Shown here piece by piece: positions 44,582 through 55,490 of a stretch of 64,000 nucleotides of DNA; within the stretch, counting starts at the first letter, position 1, and each line of letters starts with the position of its first letter. Location: positions 1-64,000 of the forward strand of contig JAMQCK010000004.1 of the NCBI GenBank assembly GCA_024196135.1, given 5' to 3'. A program made the translations under genes and the position numbers. The notes beneath the pieces are model-generated. The model worked only from the letters and a program-made list of their open reading frames with translations. It had not been told where the DNA came from and searched no databases. Source of the stretch: Pleurotus ostreatus/Saccharomyces cerevisiae fusant. Taxonomy: Eukaryota > Opisthokonta.

Positions 44582-46490
44582 GGCGATCGTGAGCTGTGGA
44601 TATGTGCATCTATGAGTCGGAGGGACAAACCTTTTATACGCAGGACCCGCGGCGTCAGGACTGGCGAAATTGCCGTGGGCGCACGGTCCGGTCTTCTGCC
44701 GTCGGTCGCAGCATCTGTCTCCACGCCGAACCTTGTAGCAATCTGCTCCTCTCCAGGCCGAGTGGATGGCGAGGTGCGAGGACGCTTGTGCACAGTCCGA
44801 TAAATCAGGACTAGCAGCCCCCGAATGTATACAGGCGAGCATGCAGGCGAGTCGGGGAAGCCTGATATGTTTGGCAGAGATCTCCTACGCTCGACGAAAC
44901 AGCGTCAGTATCGGCGGCGTCCAAAGCGAGGCAGCCTGTCCATACCTGTACCATAGCTTATCCTACCGCATGGTGGTGTTGCAGTAGATTCTTTCAGCAG
45001 CAGCCAGCTCGGTAGACCTCAATGCCAAGCAGGAACGTAGGAGAACAACGTCCACCTCGTCCTTCGCAAAATGCGAAATCGAGTTGCATAGTGAACAGCC
45101 ATCATAGCCAACTGTCGGTAATCATCAGTCAGAGCGCGTGTAACGGAGTGGACGGCGATAGCATGGATAGCGCAGGCTTACCATAGACAAGCATGGCGCA
45201 CTTATCCACCCAGGGGGCGTGGTGGAAAGGCAGGACGGCGGCGTTCTATGCAGATCTGTACAAATTGGCCCGCGGCTCAGACTTTGTGCTATAGTGCGTC
45301 TGTTAGCCAAAAATGCCAGTTGTCGTCTACAGCTTGAGACCTACCATGGAGGCATCTACCTGCCTGAGAACGTACGCCGCAGAGAGCGGGGCTAAGGGGA
45401 ACGCTTCAGCAGATCTCGCACATTCAATTGAGGCCATCGATGTGTACCGTTCGTATTGCAATAATGCGATTACCTGGGCGCTACGGGCCGTAGGTTGGCA
45501 GTCAGGTATCGTCCCGAGTGAGAAGAACAGCGAGGTCGACCCTACGTCGATCTACAGTGTGAGCTCATTCAAGTGTCCATATTGGCAATACCAGTCAGTA
45601 AAGTCCACCACATTCACGACAACGCAAGGACATATGTAGATTCTATACGCCTGTTGACGCTGATGAGCACAAACGCTGCGATGAGCCGATGTTTGGCCGC
45701 ACCTCTTCAAAACACTGTCAAGAATCATGTACACCGCCTGAGCGCACGACAAGCCTGCCCGATTGTGCGTATCAATCCTTGTCACGCCGGCGAGGTGGAC
45801 TTCGCATTGTGGCGCGTAATACGAGTTTGAGCGGCAATACCTCGCTCGGGCCGCCTTAGTACGCTGTGCCATATATGCGCGAGTCCTCGTACGACGCACG
45901 CTGAGAGTGCACGTTCTTCAGCGATGAACATCTTAGCTGCCGTCGACTATCATCGACGAAGACGCGCTTGACCTGCAAAATGCATCGTCAGCGGGCCGGC
46001 GAGGATGGCGCACCTTCTTTGCGATGCGCTAAAGTCCTATCACTGCGACTGAAGAAACGGAGCTCAGAAAGAAAGCACAGATGGCGATGTTGCAAACGTA
46101 GTATACAGAGGTCGTGTGGATGTGTGTCGTTGACGAGATGAACTGTTTCAGTAAAGCTACATGATCTTCCTCAGAACCTGTTCCGCTTGCGGGTCTTGGT
46201 CTCGGCTGGGGGTGCACTGCGCGACGTGGTCAGTGAGTACGTATGCAGGCAGCGCACAATGAAATCCGTGGGGATATGGCAGGAGAATTAGATAGCGAAG
46301 GAAAAGGTTATCGCAACAGAGTGAGTCCGCCAATGAAGTGGTTGGGGTCAACGAAGGCCAGAGACGAACCGCGTGGTAGATGGCACCCACCGTCTGCCTT
46401 TGCCCCTCCCAGAAGAGTTGTTTTCTCGTTCGTCAACGTCCATGGCGTCTACAAGGATTGTGAACTAACGGTCAAGCCACATTTATGCGT
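44582..46490. other. 1.9 kb without a confident gene
   Basis: The right end is the 3' flank of CSN7 and the left end the promoter of glycosyltransferase C. Between them are minus-strand pieces with membrane-protein flavour (HIHTTSVYYVCNIAICAFFL near 46110, YLILLPYPHGFHCALPAYVL near 46270) and a plus-strand frame (45313-45639), none assignable. They may be remains of a decayed membrane protein gene. Confidence 0.3.
44631..44639 (-). promoter_or_regulatory. TATA box of glycosyltransferase C
   Basis: The minus strand reads GTATAAAAG about 50 bases upstream of the start codon at 44581. This is a close match to the TATA consensus in a normal position for a fungal gene with a short leader. Confidence 0.55.
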
Positions 46491-47477
46491 TTACCCACCA
46501 TTGGGAGCGTTCTCCCGATCGTCCAATGTAGGGAGAGGACCTGCATCATGTTAGCGCGTCGTATTGGGATCCGGGGTAGAGGTTTAGGGTATTGGAGGGG
46601 TGGATAAACAAGGAGAACCGAATGCATCGATGTACACGGGAGTGGGAGGACTTCCATTGAGCGAAGGGGAGTTACGCACCTCGCCCGCCCTTCTTCTTGT
46701 CGCGCTTCTCCTGAATATCCTTCATCGCGGCCTGCACTCCTGACTCCCACTTGTCCTTCTCATCGCGAGCTTCTGTCCGTGCCTTTGCAACGGCGACGAG
46801 ACGTTCATCGAGGGCGATGAGTACGGAGGCAGTCGTGGAAGCCCTAGATGACACATTGAGTACGCGCTCGCCACAACCCACATAGGACGCGCACCATGAC
46901 TGTAGCCCAGCTAGCAGATCCGGCAGCGCATCTGGCCGTACATCACGTCCAACTGTGTATACGACCTTTGGAAACCATCAGCACTGGTGGTTGACACGAG
47001 CTGCACGCGACACACCTCCACCACGCCCCGCTGCTGATCGAGCGTCGCCTCCAGCAAGCCCTGGTATACAGCATCGATCACAAGGTCCTCCAGCGCGCGC
47101 ACGCTCGGCGCATCGAGCGCTGCTATCAAGTCCGCGTAGGGCAGTATCCGCCGCTCCATCGCGGCGCTTACGATGCTCAGCAGCTTGAGCTTTGTGATCT
47201 GCGCCGCATTGAGGGCGGGAAACGCGCTCGAGTCTGCAGTGTAGTCCCTGTATGTTCCGTACGCAAAGAGGTCGAGGAGAGCGCCGTGAGGGGTACCGGC
47301 GAGTTGTGCAGCCGCGAGCGCGTCAATGAGCTCGCCAAAGACGAAGACGCCAGGGGCGGCGGTGGCGTCAACAGCGAGCTTGGCTGCTGCGGCACCCCTG
47401 GCGGACTTCGCCATAAGCACGAAGGGCTCGACGCGCGCGCCGAGCGCGAGGGCAGAGGGGAGATCTATTGTGCTCAT
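46491..47477 (-). CDS. CSN7: COP9 signalosome subunit 7 (PCI domain)
   Basis: CSN7 is a PCI-domain subunit of the COP9 signalosome, which removes NEDD8 from cullins. Three exons (47012-47477, 46680-46952, 46491-46540) give 262 residues in an exact frame. The start MSTIDLPSALALGARVEPFV leads into the helical repeat and PCI module: FGELIDALAAAQLAGTPHGA, LLDLFAYGTYRDYTAD, FPALNAAQITKLKLLSIVSA, ILPYADLIAALDAPSVRALE, DLVIDAVYQGLLEATLDQQR, then VEVFGRDVRP across the first intron. The C-terminal helix reads DEKDKWESGVQAAMKDIQEK, ending in a basic KRDKKKGGRG spliced to PLPTLDDRENAPNGG. The first donor (T|GTCGCG) is weak but is the one that keeps the frame and restores the conserved GRD block. A further 392 bases with no gene separate it from the pectate lyase. 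Confidence 0.9.
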
Positions 47478-47869
47478 CGTGGTTCAGGACAGGGATCAGT
47501 GCTAGACGCATCAACGCCACATATTCTTGCCACCCTTCTCGCCGACCCGAGGATTCCTCGGGGAAGACGAGCAAGAGAGCTTGGGCTCGAACTAAGGATC
47601 AAGTCACACAGGAAGATTCCTCGCACGAAAAGGCTTGTTGTTGTACCCAAAGCTATGCACAGATGTATCTACCGCCAAAAGGCCAGAAGTCCTCAACATG
47701 CGAACGATACAGCCAGACCGGTGACTGTGAAATCGCTCTGTCGCAGCAGCCACCGGCCACTGCAGCAGCATCTTAGCATCGCTAGAAAATGGTATGCGGA
47801 GGGGAGAACTGGTGAAAAGCGGTGGCATGAAGTAGTAAATAGATAGCGTGCTGTCAATGCGATGAATGT

Positions 47870-48806
47870 TTACTCCTCCTTGACATCCTCGCCCTCCTTG
47901 TAGATGCAGGCCTGCGTTGGTGGTGAGCTAAGAATGAATTGATGCTAGGCTGGTTTGACTTACATCGGACGGACCGGTGGAGATGGATGTGGGCTCGTCG
48001 CCATTGTCGTTGCCCTCGAACTCCTCGCAGATCTCCTTCACATCGGACGCGGTGGACGAGGTGAACTTGGCAGTATCGCCGTAGTTGCTGTTGATGCCCG
48101 CGAGGAGCTTGCCCGAGACGGCGGTGACACCGCTGATCTCGACGTGCCGCTCGTACATCGTCTTGCAGTTACCGCACTGTACGAGGTTCGGTCAGCTCTA
48201 GCATAACCGACAAGCACGAAGCTACTCACGCTACGATAGAGCTTTCCAAAGTCCTCCACATAGTAGTTCTCGATGCGGACAGTGCCACCGCCGTTGTGCT
48301 GGATGACCTTGTCGTCGGCGCCCTTCGCGCCGCCACCGCTGATCGTCGACGTCCCCGACTCCTGCTTAATCGTGATCGCGTCCTCGCAGACCGCCTCGAA
48401 CCACACGTCGGTGATCGTGCACGAGCCGAGGCAGTGGATGCCCTCGCCCTGGTCCGCGCCGATGACGACCTTGCTGAGCGACGCGCCGTCCTCGAGGAGG
48501 AAGACCGCGTCGGAGTCGCCGCCCTCGGACTGCCCGCCGCACTTCGTGCCGCGGTCGAAGCGGGTGTACTCCTGGTCGGGGGTGAAGGACTCGCCAGCCT
48601 TGATGGTCATGGGTTCGTCGAGGGAGGTGGTGGTGGGCGGCTCGGGGAACGTCGCGCTAGCGGCGCGCGCGACAGCGTTGCGCTTAGAGGGGCTACTGCA
48701 CGAAGTGTCAATAACAAACAATCACAGCAAAGTTACAACAGACTCACGGAGAAGCAGACGCCGCAAGGGCCAGAGAGACGATGGTGATGAACTTGGTGCT
48801 GAACAT
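47870..48806 (-). CDS. Secreted pectate lyase, PL3 family
   Basis: PL3 enzymes cleave unmethylated pectin by calcium-dependent beta-elimination outside the cell. Four exons (48748-48806, 48230-48695, 47964-48176, 47870-47911) give 259 residues in an exact frame. The signal peptide is [20 protein letters not shown]. The mature enzyme has [114 protein letters not shown] joined to [17 protein letters not shown], and [13 protein letters not shown], a compact beta-helix with several cysteines. Length is typical of fungal PL3. The CEDAIT segment carries acidic residues expected at the calcium site. It suggests a lifestyle in contact with plant material. Confidence 0.93.
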
Positions 48807-49770
48807 GGTTGAAGAGTGCGTTTTGGAAGTGAAGCGAAAGTAAGTCAAATCAACGAAGAACGAGCGCCTGCGTCAAAAGAAGGGAAGGAGCAGAATACAA
48901 CGAAGATTCAAGCAAAGTGAGGTATGTGCTGAGAGAGCAGACTGAGGGTAAACCTATGGAGTAGAGGAAAATGCCTTGGGTCCTCCATCGCTCGCCTGCC
49001 CCCTCTTATACCTGCGCGGTCATACGCGCGGTGCCCGACCGTCATCTGCATGGGCTGAATATCGGCGAAAGCAGCTGCGCTCGCCCACGGTCACCACGAC
49101 GACAGCAGAGGCGATCTGCAGTAGGCGAGGCCCGGACCGGGCTTCACAAGGCGTTCATAAGTACAATGGGCTTGGCAGCGGCCGCCGAGTGCCTAGGCTC
49201 AAGTGCTTGAAGTCCTCCGAGTTCGGTGCCAAGCCCGAAAGTTGGACTTGCTTGTTGAGGTCGAGCTGGGAAGACTTGGGATGCACCCTCGATGACGCCT
49301 GCTCGTACCTTCTATATCTGCATAGGTAGTGATTGAGTCCTGTACTGACAATGCACGCCGCAAGATGGCTCACCACTCACCAAGGTAGTCAGTGCATCCG
49401 ACTTCGCTTGAACGGCGACCTCATGCTACTTGTGAACGCGCCTCATCGCTCGCGCGCAGTACGCTCAACAGCCGTATCGTCGGATGCTGCCTGTCATCGC
49501 TGGTTAACCGACCGCGTTGCCATCCGCCAGTCGTCCTCTTGGCCTGGCTCTTTCGGCCACGTCAAGCGTGCTAGAACAGTCATGGGAGTCGCACGGCGAA
49601 GGAAAACCGACTGCAACGGGTAAACTGCAAATGGGCATCTGTCAGCAGGATCATTCTCAGAGGGACCTACAACGCGCAGGATCATGTTGATGATGGTTCA
49701 TCGCAGACTGAAGCTTCGCCAGATGAACAAGTGCAATGGATAGTTCTGGTGCCATCTCTCTATCACTAAG
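48807..49770. other. Gap between pectate lyase and ChaC gene
   Basis: The left 200 bases are the pectate lyase leader and promoter. The rest is the 3' flank of the ChaC-type gene. Short frames near 49330-49690 look like chance. Confidence 0.4.
49003..49010 (-). promoter_or_regulatory. Possible TATA element of the pectate lyase gene
   Basis: The minus strand reads TATAAGAG about 200 bases upstream of the pectate lyase ATG. If used, the leader would be long (about 150-170 bases), or a small 5' intron is present. Confidence 0.35.
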
Positions 49771-51021
49771 TTAGACAGGTATGGTAGAAGCGCTTCCGCC
49801 TCGTTCTAGCGCCTTGACCTTGTCCTAGATCATCGTCAGCTAGTAGATCTTCGTCCGCAAGTCCGACTCAAAGCCACTTACCTCCAACACAAACAGATGC
49901 GAGTCATGCGAGCTAGGAGAGAGCTCCCGAACAGCATCGGCCAGACGGTAGAGGTATTCCTCGTGTGATTGTCAGCTCGCCGAGAGCAACTACAAAGAGT
50001 TGAGTAGTCACCTTGTTTGGCCCTGAGGGGCCCACGGACGTGTATATGCGATGCGCAAGGTCGTCCAGTGGTTCGGAGCCGACTTCAAGGACAGATCATG
50101 AAAATGGACTAGGCGATGAAATGCGTAAACCTACCAAAGGATGGGTTGTCATTGCGTCCAACGTAGCACTAAAGGCAACGGAATCAGTTTCAATTCCCAT
50201 TCATGGCGCGCCGAGCTGCACGTACGTATGCCTGTATGTTTGATGAGAATGAGCCCTGAGAAGCAAGTTAGTGAACTCACGTTCGGTATGATGACCTTCT
50301 CCTTCCCGTCGACGATGCCATAGATGTCGATGTTTTCCAGGGTATAGCCGTCCTGACGAAGGTTTGAGGTCGGAGTGGACAATACTAAAAGCTACTCAAG
50401 CAATACGAACCTTCTCCCTATAATCTGTAGGTCCGCGTCAGCCGCGGACTTAAGAGAACAATGGCGTCACAGCCACATACCCAGGTAATCTCTAACTTCG
50501 GACTCATACGCAGGATCTATGGTGTATGCGATGCCTGAAAGACGCTTCAGAACGCTGGATGAGAGGTGCTTTGGTTTTGGTACTGACCCCAAACTACGTC
50601 TTCATCCGGGAAGGCGTCCTACAAGGCGATCGGTCAAGAAGATGGACGCGAGGAACAAGCACAGACGCGCACCTTGCCGGAGAACGAATCCCATTCTTCC
50701 TTGTGTATGAGGGTGACGACGCGACCGGGATGCTAGGGAATCTGGGTTGAGGAGAAGTGAGGAGGGCCTGGGTGGTAGCTGACCTCCTCCGTCCCGCGGT
50801 GATCATGCGATTCCTGCGCGAAGCGGCGGACGTAGCCCTTCAGGAAGCCAGGTGCTGTGAGTTGGTTAGGCTACGGCATGTTCAGAGACTGTCGGCAACA
50901 CGCACTTTGACTGATGACATGGGGCGGAGGCTCTGGATAGTCAATGCGCGCGATCGAGGAGAAGAGCCATTGTGCCTACCTTGAAGATCAGGGAGCCATA
51001 ACCGAAGACAGTGTACCCCAT
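49771..51021 (-). CDS. GCG1: ChaC-type gamma-glutamylcyclotransferase
   Basis: ChaC/Gcg1 enzymes cleave glutathione in the cytosol to 5-oxoproline and Cys-Gly. Twelve exons give 201 residues in an exact frame: 50980-51021, 50906-50930, 50784-50854, 50673-50732, 50588-50618, 50481-50534, 50411-50424, 50281-50352, 50135-50168, 50012-50082, 49882-49959, 49771-49824. Key blocks are MGYTVFGYGSLIFK (the YGSL substrate-binding loop), PPPHVISQ, PGFLKGYVRRFAQ, HDHRGTEE, HPGRVVTLIHKEEWDSFSGK, DAFPDEDVVWGIAYTIDPAY, EVRDYLGDYREKDGYTLENI, YGIVDGKEKVIIPN, CYVGRNDNPSFVGSEPLDDL, RIYTSVGPSGPNKEYLYRLA and SHDSHLFVLEDKVKALERG. The Glu of YREK aligns with the catalytic Glu83 of human CHAC2 and sits on a 14-nt exon. 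Junctions were chosen to keep the family blocks, and every intron has GT-AG ends. No targeting signal is present. Confidence 0.92.
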
Positions 51022-51242
51022 ATCCACTCTATGATTTCGAACGTCTATATTTCTCGAGACAGGAGAACGCGCACACGAAGATGAGGGTAGGAGACAAGAG
51101 TGAAGCACGCAATAGCAGCCTGATCGAGGATCATCTCGTGCGGTGTACCCGCGTCTACGTCCGAGACGAAAGAGAGCGCGTAGATACAGGTGATGTACAT
51201 GGCGAAAGCAAAGATAGTGATACAGTCCTCCTCCGGAACTCA

Positions 51243-52205
51243 TCAAGCATACTGCAAAGGACTGGTCAGCCTCCGATCAACGATGTGAGAGCAAGCACAC
51301 GCACCCTCGTGAACGTATACTGCGTCGTCCAATTCCCTTTCACCTTCTTGCCATCGGGGTTATTGTACAATGACTTCACCGCGTCGCTCATCTGCCCGCT
51401 CTTCCGCTTCGCCTCCTCAAGCGCCAGCGCGGACACCACCGCCGGAGACACTGACGGCGCCTCCCTTGCCGCCTTCGCCTTCTTTGCCTCGGCCTTCTCC
51501 CCCTCGTCCGCAGCCTTCCGCTTCTTCGATTTCTTACCCCCAGCTGGCTCCGCTGCCCGCTTCGCGTCCATTGCCGCACGCATTTTCTCCTCTTCTTCAG
51601 GGGAGGGGTTCAACGTCAGCACGTCCTGCGCGCGGTTGTACTTCTTCTGGCATTGCGGGCAGACATCGAGTTGAGGACCATCGGTAGAAGAAGAGGAAGC
51701 CTCGGAAGAGCCGACCTGCTTGAGGCCGGCGCGGGAGAATACGCAGCCGCAGGTCTGGATGTAGACGAAGGGAACGGCGCCGTTCATTTCCTTCATGGTG
51801 AAGGGGCAGATAAATTGCGGGTGCTCCTTGTCATCGGCGCCGGGTGGCGGGGTAGCGGGGTTGGGAGTCAACTTCAGCTGCTTGACGTCCTGCACAAGGG
51901 GGCAAAGGGTGAGTGTACGCTCCTGAATCATCCCAAGAGTCGCGCACCTTCAACGACCGTATATGCCCACATATTGTATCCCCATCCCCGAATGTTGACC
52001 TATCCAGCAAGAACTCTAGTATTGCGTCCTTGTTGTAGATCTTCCCGAGTGCACACGACACGATCGGCTCCTGGAGCTTGCGCTTCGAAAGGGCGCAGTA
52101 GAACCATCTCGCGCGCGTCTGGTTCGCCTTGTCGGCCTGCTCTGCCTTCGGCTTGTTGCGCACAAGGTCGCGGCGGTCGGGGATGCTTCCTCCATCATTT
52201 CCCAT
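51243..52205 (-). CDS. RTF2: Replication termination factor 2 (Rtf2)
   Basis: Rtf2 proteins act at stalled or paused replication forks and carry a RING/U-box-like zinc module. Three exons (51948-52205, 51305-51889, 51243-51251) give 283 residues in an exact frame. The start MGNDGGSIPDRRDLVRNKPK is the family N-terminus. It is followed by WFYCALSKRKLQEPIVSCAL, GKIYNKDAILEFLLDRS, HIRSLK joined to DVKQLKLTPNP, FICPFTMKEMNGAVPFVYIQ, TCGCVFSRAGLKQV, VCPQCQKKYNRAQDVLTLNP and a basic linker (GGKKSKKRKAADEG). The end KGNWTTQYTFTR is joined to a 9-nt terminal exon (Tyr-Ala-stop). Reading through the last donor would add ten residues and a stop, so the terminal exon is probable, not certain. It is divergent from MED21 with 189 bases between the start codons. 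Confidence 0.92.
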
Positions 52206-52394
52206 GTTGGACTGCGTATACGAGGGAGGATATGTGATGAGCGTGAGGGAGAAGAAGAGTATGGGTGCTCCTCAGGTGGCTGTGTCCATGCGCCACGGAT
52301 CCGGCGTCCGGCCCGGTCTTGGTCAGCCGATGTGGCGTCGCGCCGGGAAATGCCTTCAACTTGGTCTTGACGTCCATGTTGCTGCCCGAAGGAA
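52206..52394. promoter_or_regulatory. Shared RTF2/MED21 promoter region
   Basis: Only 189 bases separate the divergent start codons of RTF2 and MED21. Both core promoters and leaders must lie here or overlap the genes. No clear TATA box is visible, as usual for housekeeping genes. Confidence 0.6.
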
Positions 52395-53051
52395 ATGCTT
52401 CAGGAAGCGTCGCATATGGACCGCATTACGCAGCTTCAAGATGAAATACAGCAGGTATACTTCATTGCGCAGAATTTTGATAGAAAGGGGAATATTGACG
52501 CGTTCGCCAGCTGTTGAACATCATGGCCCAGAGCATCACGTATCTGACGACGAGAGTCAACTTCATGCAGATCAACCCTGAAATACCTGTGACGAAGAAA
52601 AAGACGAAGTTTGACCCACCGGATGTGTTCGCTCGTACGTCCCTTTCAGTCAAGCGATAGGTCGAATACAAGATGGATTCTTCTTCTTTCCACAGAAAAT
52701 ACGACCGAGCTTGTGACGGACCTCGTACGGAAGGCGAAGCAAATTGAGTATCTGATACAGTCTCTGCCAGAGCCTGAGGCGGAAGAGACGCAGGTAGGGG
52801 CGCGGCCGTCCAGAAATTTGAGGCACACTGACACTCGAACTCAGGCCAGGCGCCTACAAGCTTTGGAATCAGAAATGACGCAGGCGAATGAGGAGTATGC
52901 GAAGGCCGTCAAGAGAGCGAGTGAGCGTCTGCTGCGTAGCTATCTTTGAAATGTAAAACTGACCGCTTGCATAGGGAATCTGCACGGACAAGTGACCGCT
53001 CTCTTGGATCTGGTTCTCGAGAACCCAGAAGCAGACGTTGTAAAGGCATGA
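52395..53051 (+). CDS. MED21: Mediator subunit MED21 (Srb7)
   Basis: MED21 forms the hinge of the Mediator middle module with MED7 and is essential for RNA polymerase II transcription. Five exons (52395-52454, 52511-52634, 52696-52793, 52845-52920, 52975-53051) give 144 residues in an exact frame. The start MLQEASHMDRITQLQDEIQQ matches the conserved N-terminal helix; MDRITQLQ would also be a plausible start at codon 8. Next come LLNIMAQSITYLTTRVNFMQ, INPEIPVTKKKTKFDPPDVF, QNTTELVTDLVRKAKQIEYL, IQSLPEPEAEETQ, and coiled-coil helices ARRLQALESEMTQANEEYAK and NLHGQVTALLDLVLENPE. Length and the SLPEPE turn fit basidiomycete MED21. Confidence 0.93.
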
Positions 53052-53721
53052 TTCCTACTTGGTTCCAGATTATGCACGGATAACGCTATAATTTATGATA
53101 CTTCTCCACGATTCGGTGACATTCACTACCAGGTTCGTTCGAATTCCCGGCGAAGGCATTCCCATTGTCTGTCTGCAGTCGCCCGAGCGTTTGTTTTCTC
53201 GAATCACAGGTAGAAAGGGGAACAGAGGGCGCCATTGTTCGACCTCTGCCGACTAGGGCGGCAAGGCTGTCTATGGCCTTCATCTCGTCTGCCGCCCGTC
53301 TCTTTTACCTCCTCTCATCGTCGTACTTGACCCAGCAGCCTCGACGAGCCGATATTTTTTCCCGTTGCGTCCCTCCAGCGTCAGTGTCGAACCCTCGTCA
53401 CAGACACGTGAAATACGCCACCGGACTCACACTGATAGCCTAGTGAAGGCCAGATAGAGACTGGCGTCTTTCTTGCCTTGTCGTGAGGGGTTCAGCTGTT
53501 TCGAACAATGGAGTTCAAGTGAGAGCGCAGCCCCCCGACCCCCGCAGCTCAATGGTAAGGCTTCGATTGCCCCTGTTGCCTGCATTCCCACCATACGTCA
53601 CGCGCTCTTTACGCGCTTGGCCTCCTGCTTACCACCACCATCGACAACTGCGCCTTAGTTCCCTGCAATAAACTCAACCAACTTGAACCTGCAATCCATT
53701 GACTACCCGGTGACTACTCTG
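53052..53721. other. Gap between MED21 and the amidohydrolase gene
   Basis: It contains the MED21 3' flank and the promoter of the amidohydrolase gene. No recognisable gene. The frame of the next gene stays open upstream to 53683 (MNLQSIDYPVTTL), an alternative start. Confidence 0.4.
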
Positions 53722-55312
53722 ATGGCACCATCTCATCTCTTTCCTGCACTCCACCGCGCCGCCTTCAATCATCCCGCCATCGACAACCATGCTCACCCGC
53801 TCCTCTCCGCCGCTCATGCCAATGACTTTCCTCTCACCGGAATCGTCTCTGAAGCCTCTGGCGCCGCTGCGGACAGCATACCTAGTACGCTCGTCTTGAA
53901 GCGCGCGACGAAGCAGCTGGCTGCGCTTTTTGGCCTGCCTCAGGGCACAAGCTCCTCGGGGATGTCCGCCGCCCTCTCGTGGGACGACGTCGTGCGCAAG
54001 CGGCAGGCCATGAACTACGACGAGCTATGCGATCTCTGCTTCAAGGAGACGAAGACGCAGAGTATCCTGATTGACGATGGCCTGGGCGGAGTTACCGAGC
54101 TGGCGGAGGGCTTCCGATGGCACGACAGGTTTATGGTCGGCGGTGGGAGGTGCTATGTTATCGTGAGGATCGAGGCAGAGGCAGAGGTGAGCACCAATAT
54201 ACTCAGGGGCTCTTCGTAGCATCTCCATCTATGGCAGCGCTGATTATCTCTGTCAGGATCTCCTCGGCCTCATGCTCGGCGACTACGCCCTGGAAGGCCG
54301 TGAGCCGCCCAAGGGCATCTACGACGATTTTGTCAAGGCTTTCGAGAAGCTGCTCGAGACGCACGCGGCAAACGAGAACGTGAAGGGCTTCAAAAGCGTC
54401 GTGTGCTATAGGACGGGGCTGGATGTCGTTCCTTCCGTCCTAACAACTGCTCGCGCGGCCGTCGAGTCCAGAAGTACCACAGCAACCGCAGGAGACGCTG
54501 GTCCGACCGCGGAGGAAGCGCAAAAATTCATGCACGATTGCGTGAAGACTTTGAAGGAGAAGAAGCGGGTCCGGATCGCGACGAAGGCGATCAATGACCA
54601 CCTGGTCAGCCTGACAATGGAGATCGCGGCGAAGTTTGAGCAGCCGGGTGAGTTTTCCCTTGCCTCCAGAAAGATCTGACTTCTCTTGTTTGTATCCCTC
54701 CTTCGTCACTTTTACGCTAATTTTACACAGTACAATTCCACACCGGTCTGGGGGACAACGATATTACCCTCACGCTCGCCTCACCTGCGCACCTGCAGCC
54801 CCTCATCAAGGCCTTTCCGGATACGAAGACCGTGCTCTTGCATTCAAGCTATCCATATACGAGAGAAGCGGGATACTTGACCTCCGTATATTCCAATGTT
54901 TATCTCGATTTCGGGGAGGTAAGTGTCGCTTCTGGATCACCTTGTCATGGAGCTTAAGGCGCCCTATTAATTAGGTCTTCCCCGCGGTCTCTTCTGCTGG
55001 TCAACGCGCCATAATTACGCAAATTTTGGAGCTGACGCCGACGGACAAAATATTGTTCTCGAGTACGTTTCCGATATTCCTGGCCAATTCGCTCAATGTG
55101 TGCTCACTTGTCCCGCAGCCGACGGCCACTGGTGGCCCGAGACTTACTACTTGGGCAACATACAAGCAAGGAAAGCGCTTTATGAGGTGTTCTCCAACAG
55201 TGTTGAGGATGGGGATCTGACGGAAGACGAAGCGGTGGCAATGGTGGAGAACGCCTTGTTCCATAACGCGAATAAATTGTATCGACTTGGCCTGAAGCCG
55301 GCGACCACATGA
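53722..55312 (+). CDS. Amidohydrolase-2 family protein, FluG N-domain-like
   Basis: This resembles the nodulin/amidohydrolase domain at the N-terminus of fungal FluG and related stand-alone metal-dependent hydrolases. Five exons (53722-54186, 54257-54647, 54731-54918, 54975-55062, 55119-55312) give 441 residues in an exact frame; a start at 53683 would add 13. Metal-site motifs are visible: DNHAHPLL near residue 20, VQFHTGLGDNDI, LLHSSYPYTREAGYL, VYLDFGEVFPAV and STDGHWWPETYYLGNIQARK. There is no glutamine synthetase domain, so it is not a full FluG. The C-terminus is helical (DEAVAMVENALFHNANKLYR). The substrate is unknown, and a glutamine-related one would be only a guess. No signal peptide. 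Confidence 0.88.
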
Positions 55313-55490
55313 ATGAAGTATACACATGTATAGATATGTACAGTAGCGAGGGACAAGATGTTGTTGGAATCATTGCCATCGAGAACTCCAGGTTCGAACC
55401 GTGAAGTCCAACATGGCGTGACACCCACATCGGTCACGGTCACCAAAATTTCGATGTTCTATTTTTGACCTCCGCCTGCGGACCCCCACA

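Noticed and set aside
53520..53580. tRNA-like stretch (CAGCTCAATGGTAAGGCTTCGATTG type)
   Set aside because: It has a D-arm-like segment only. No matching acceptor stem or T arm was found.
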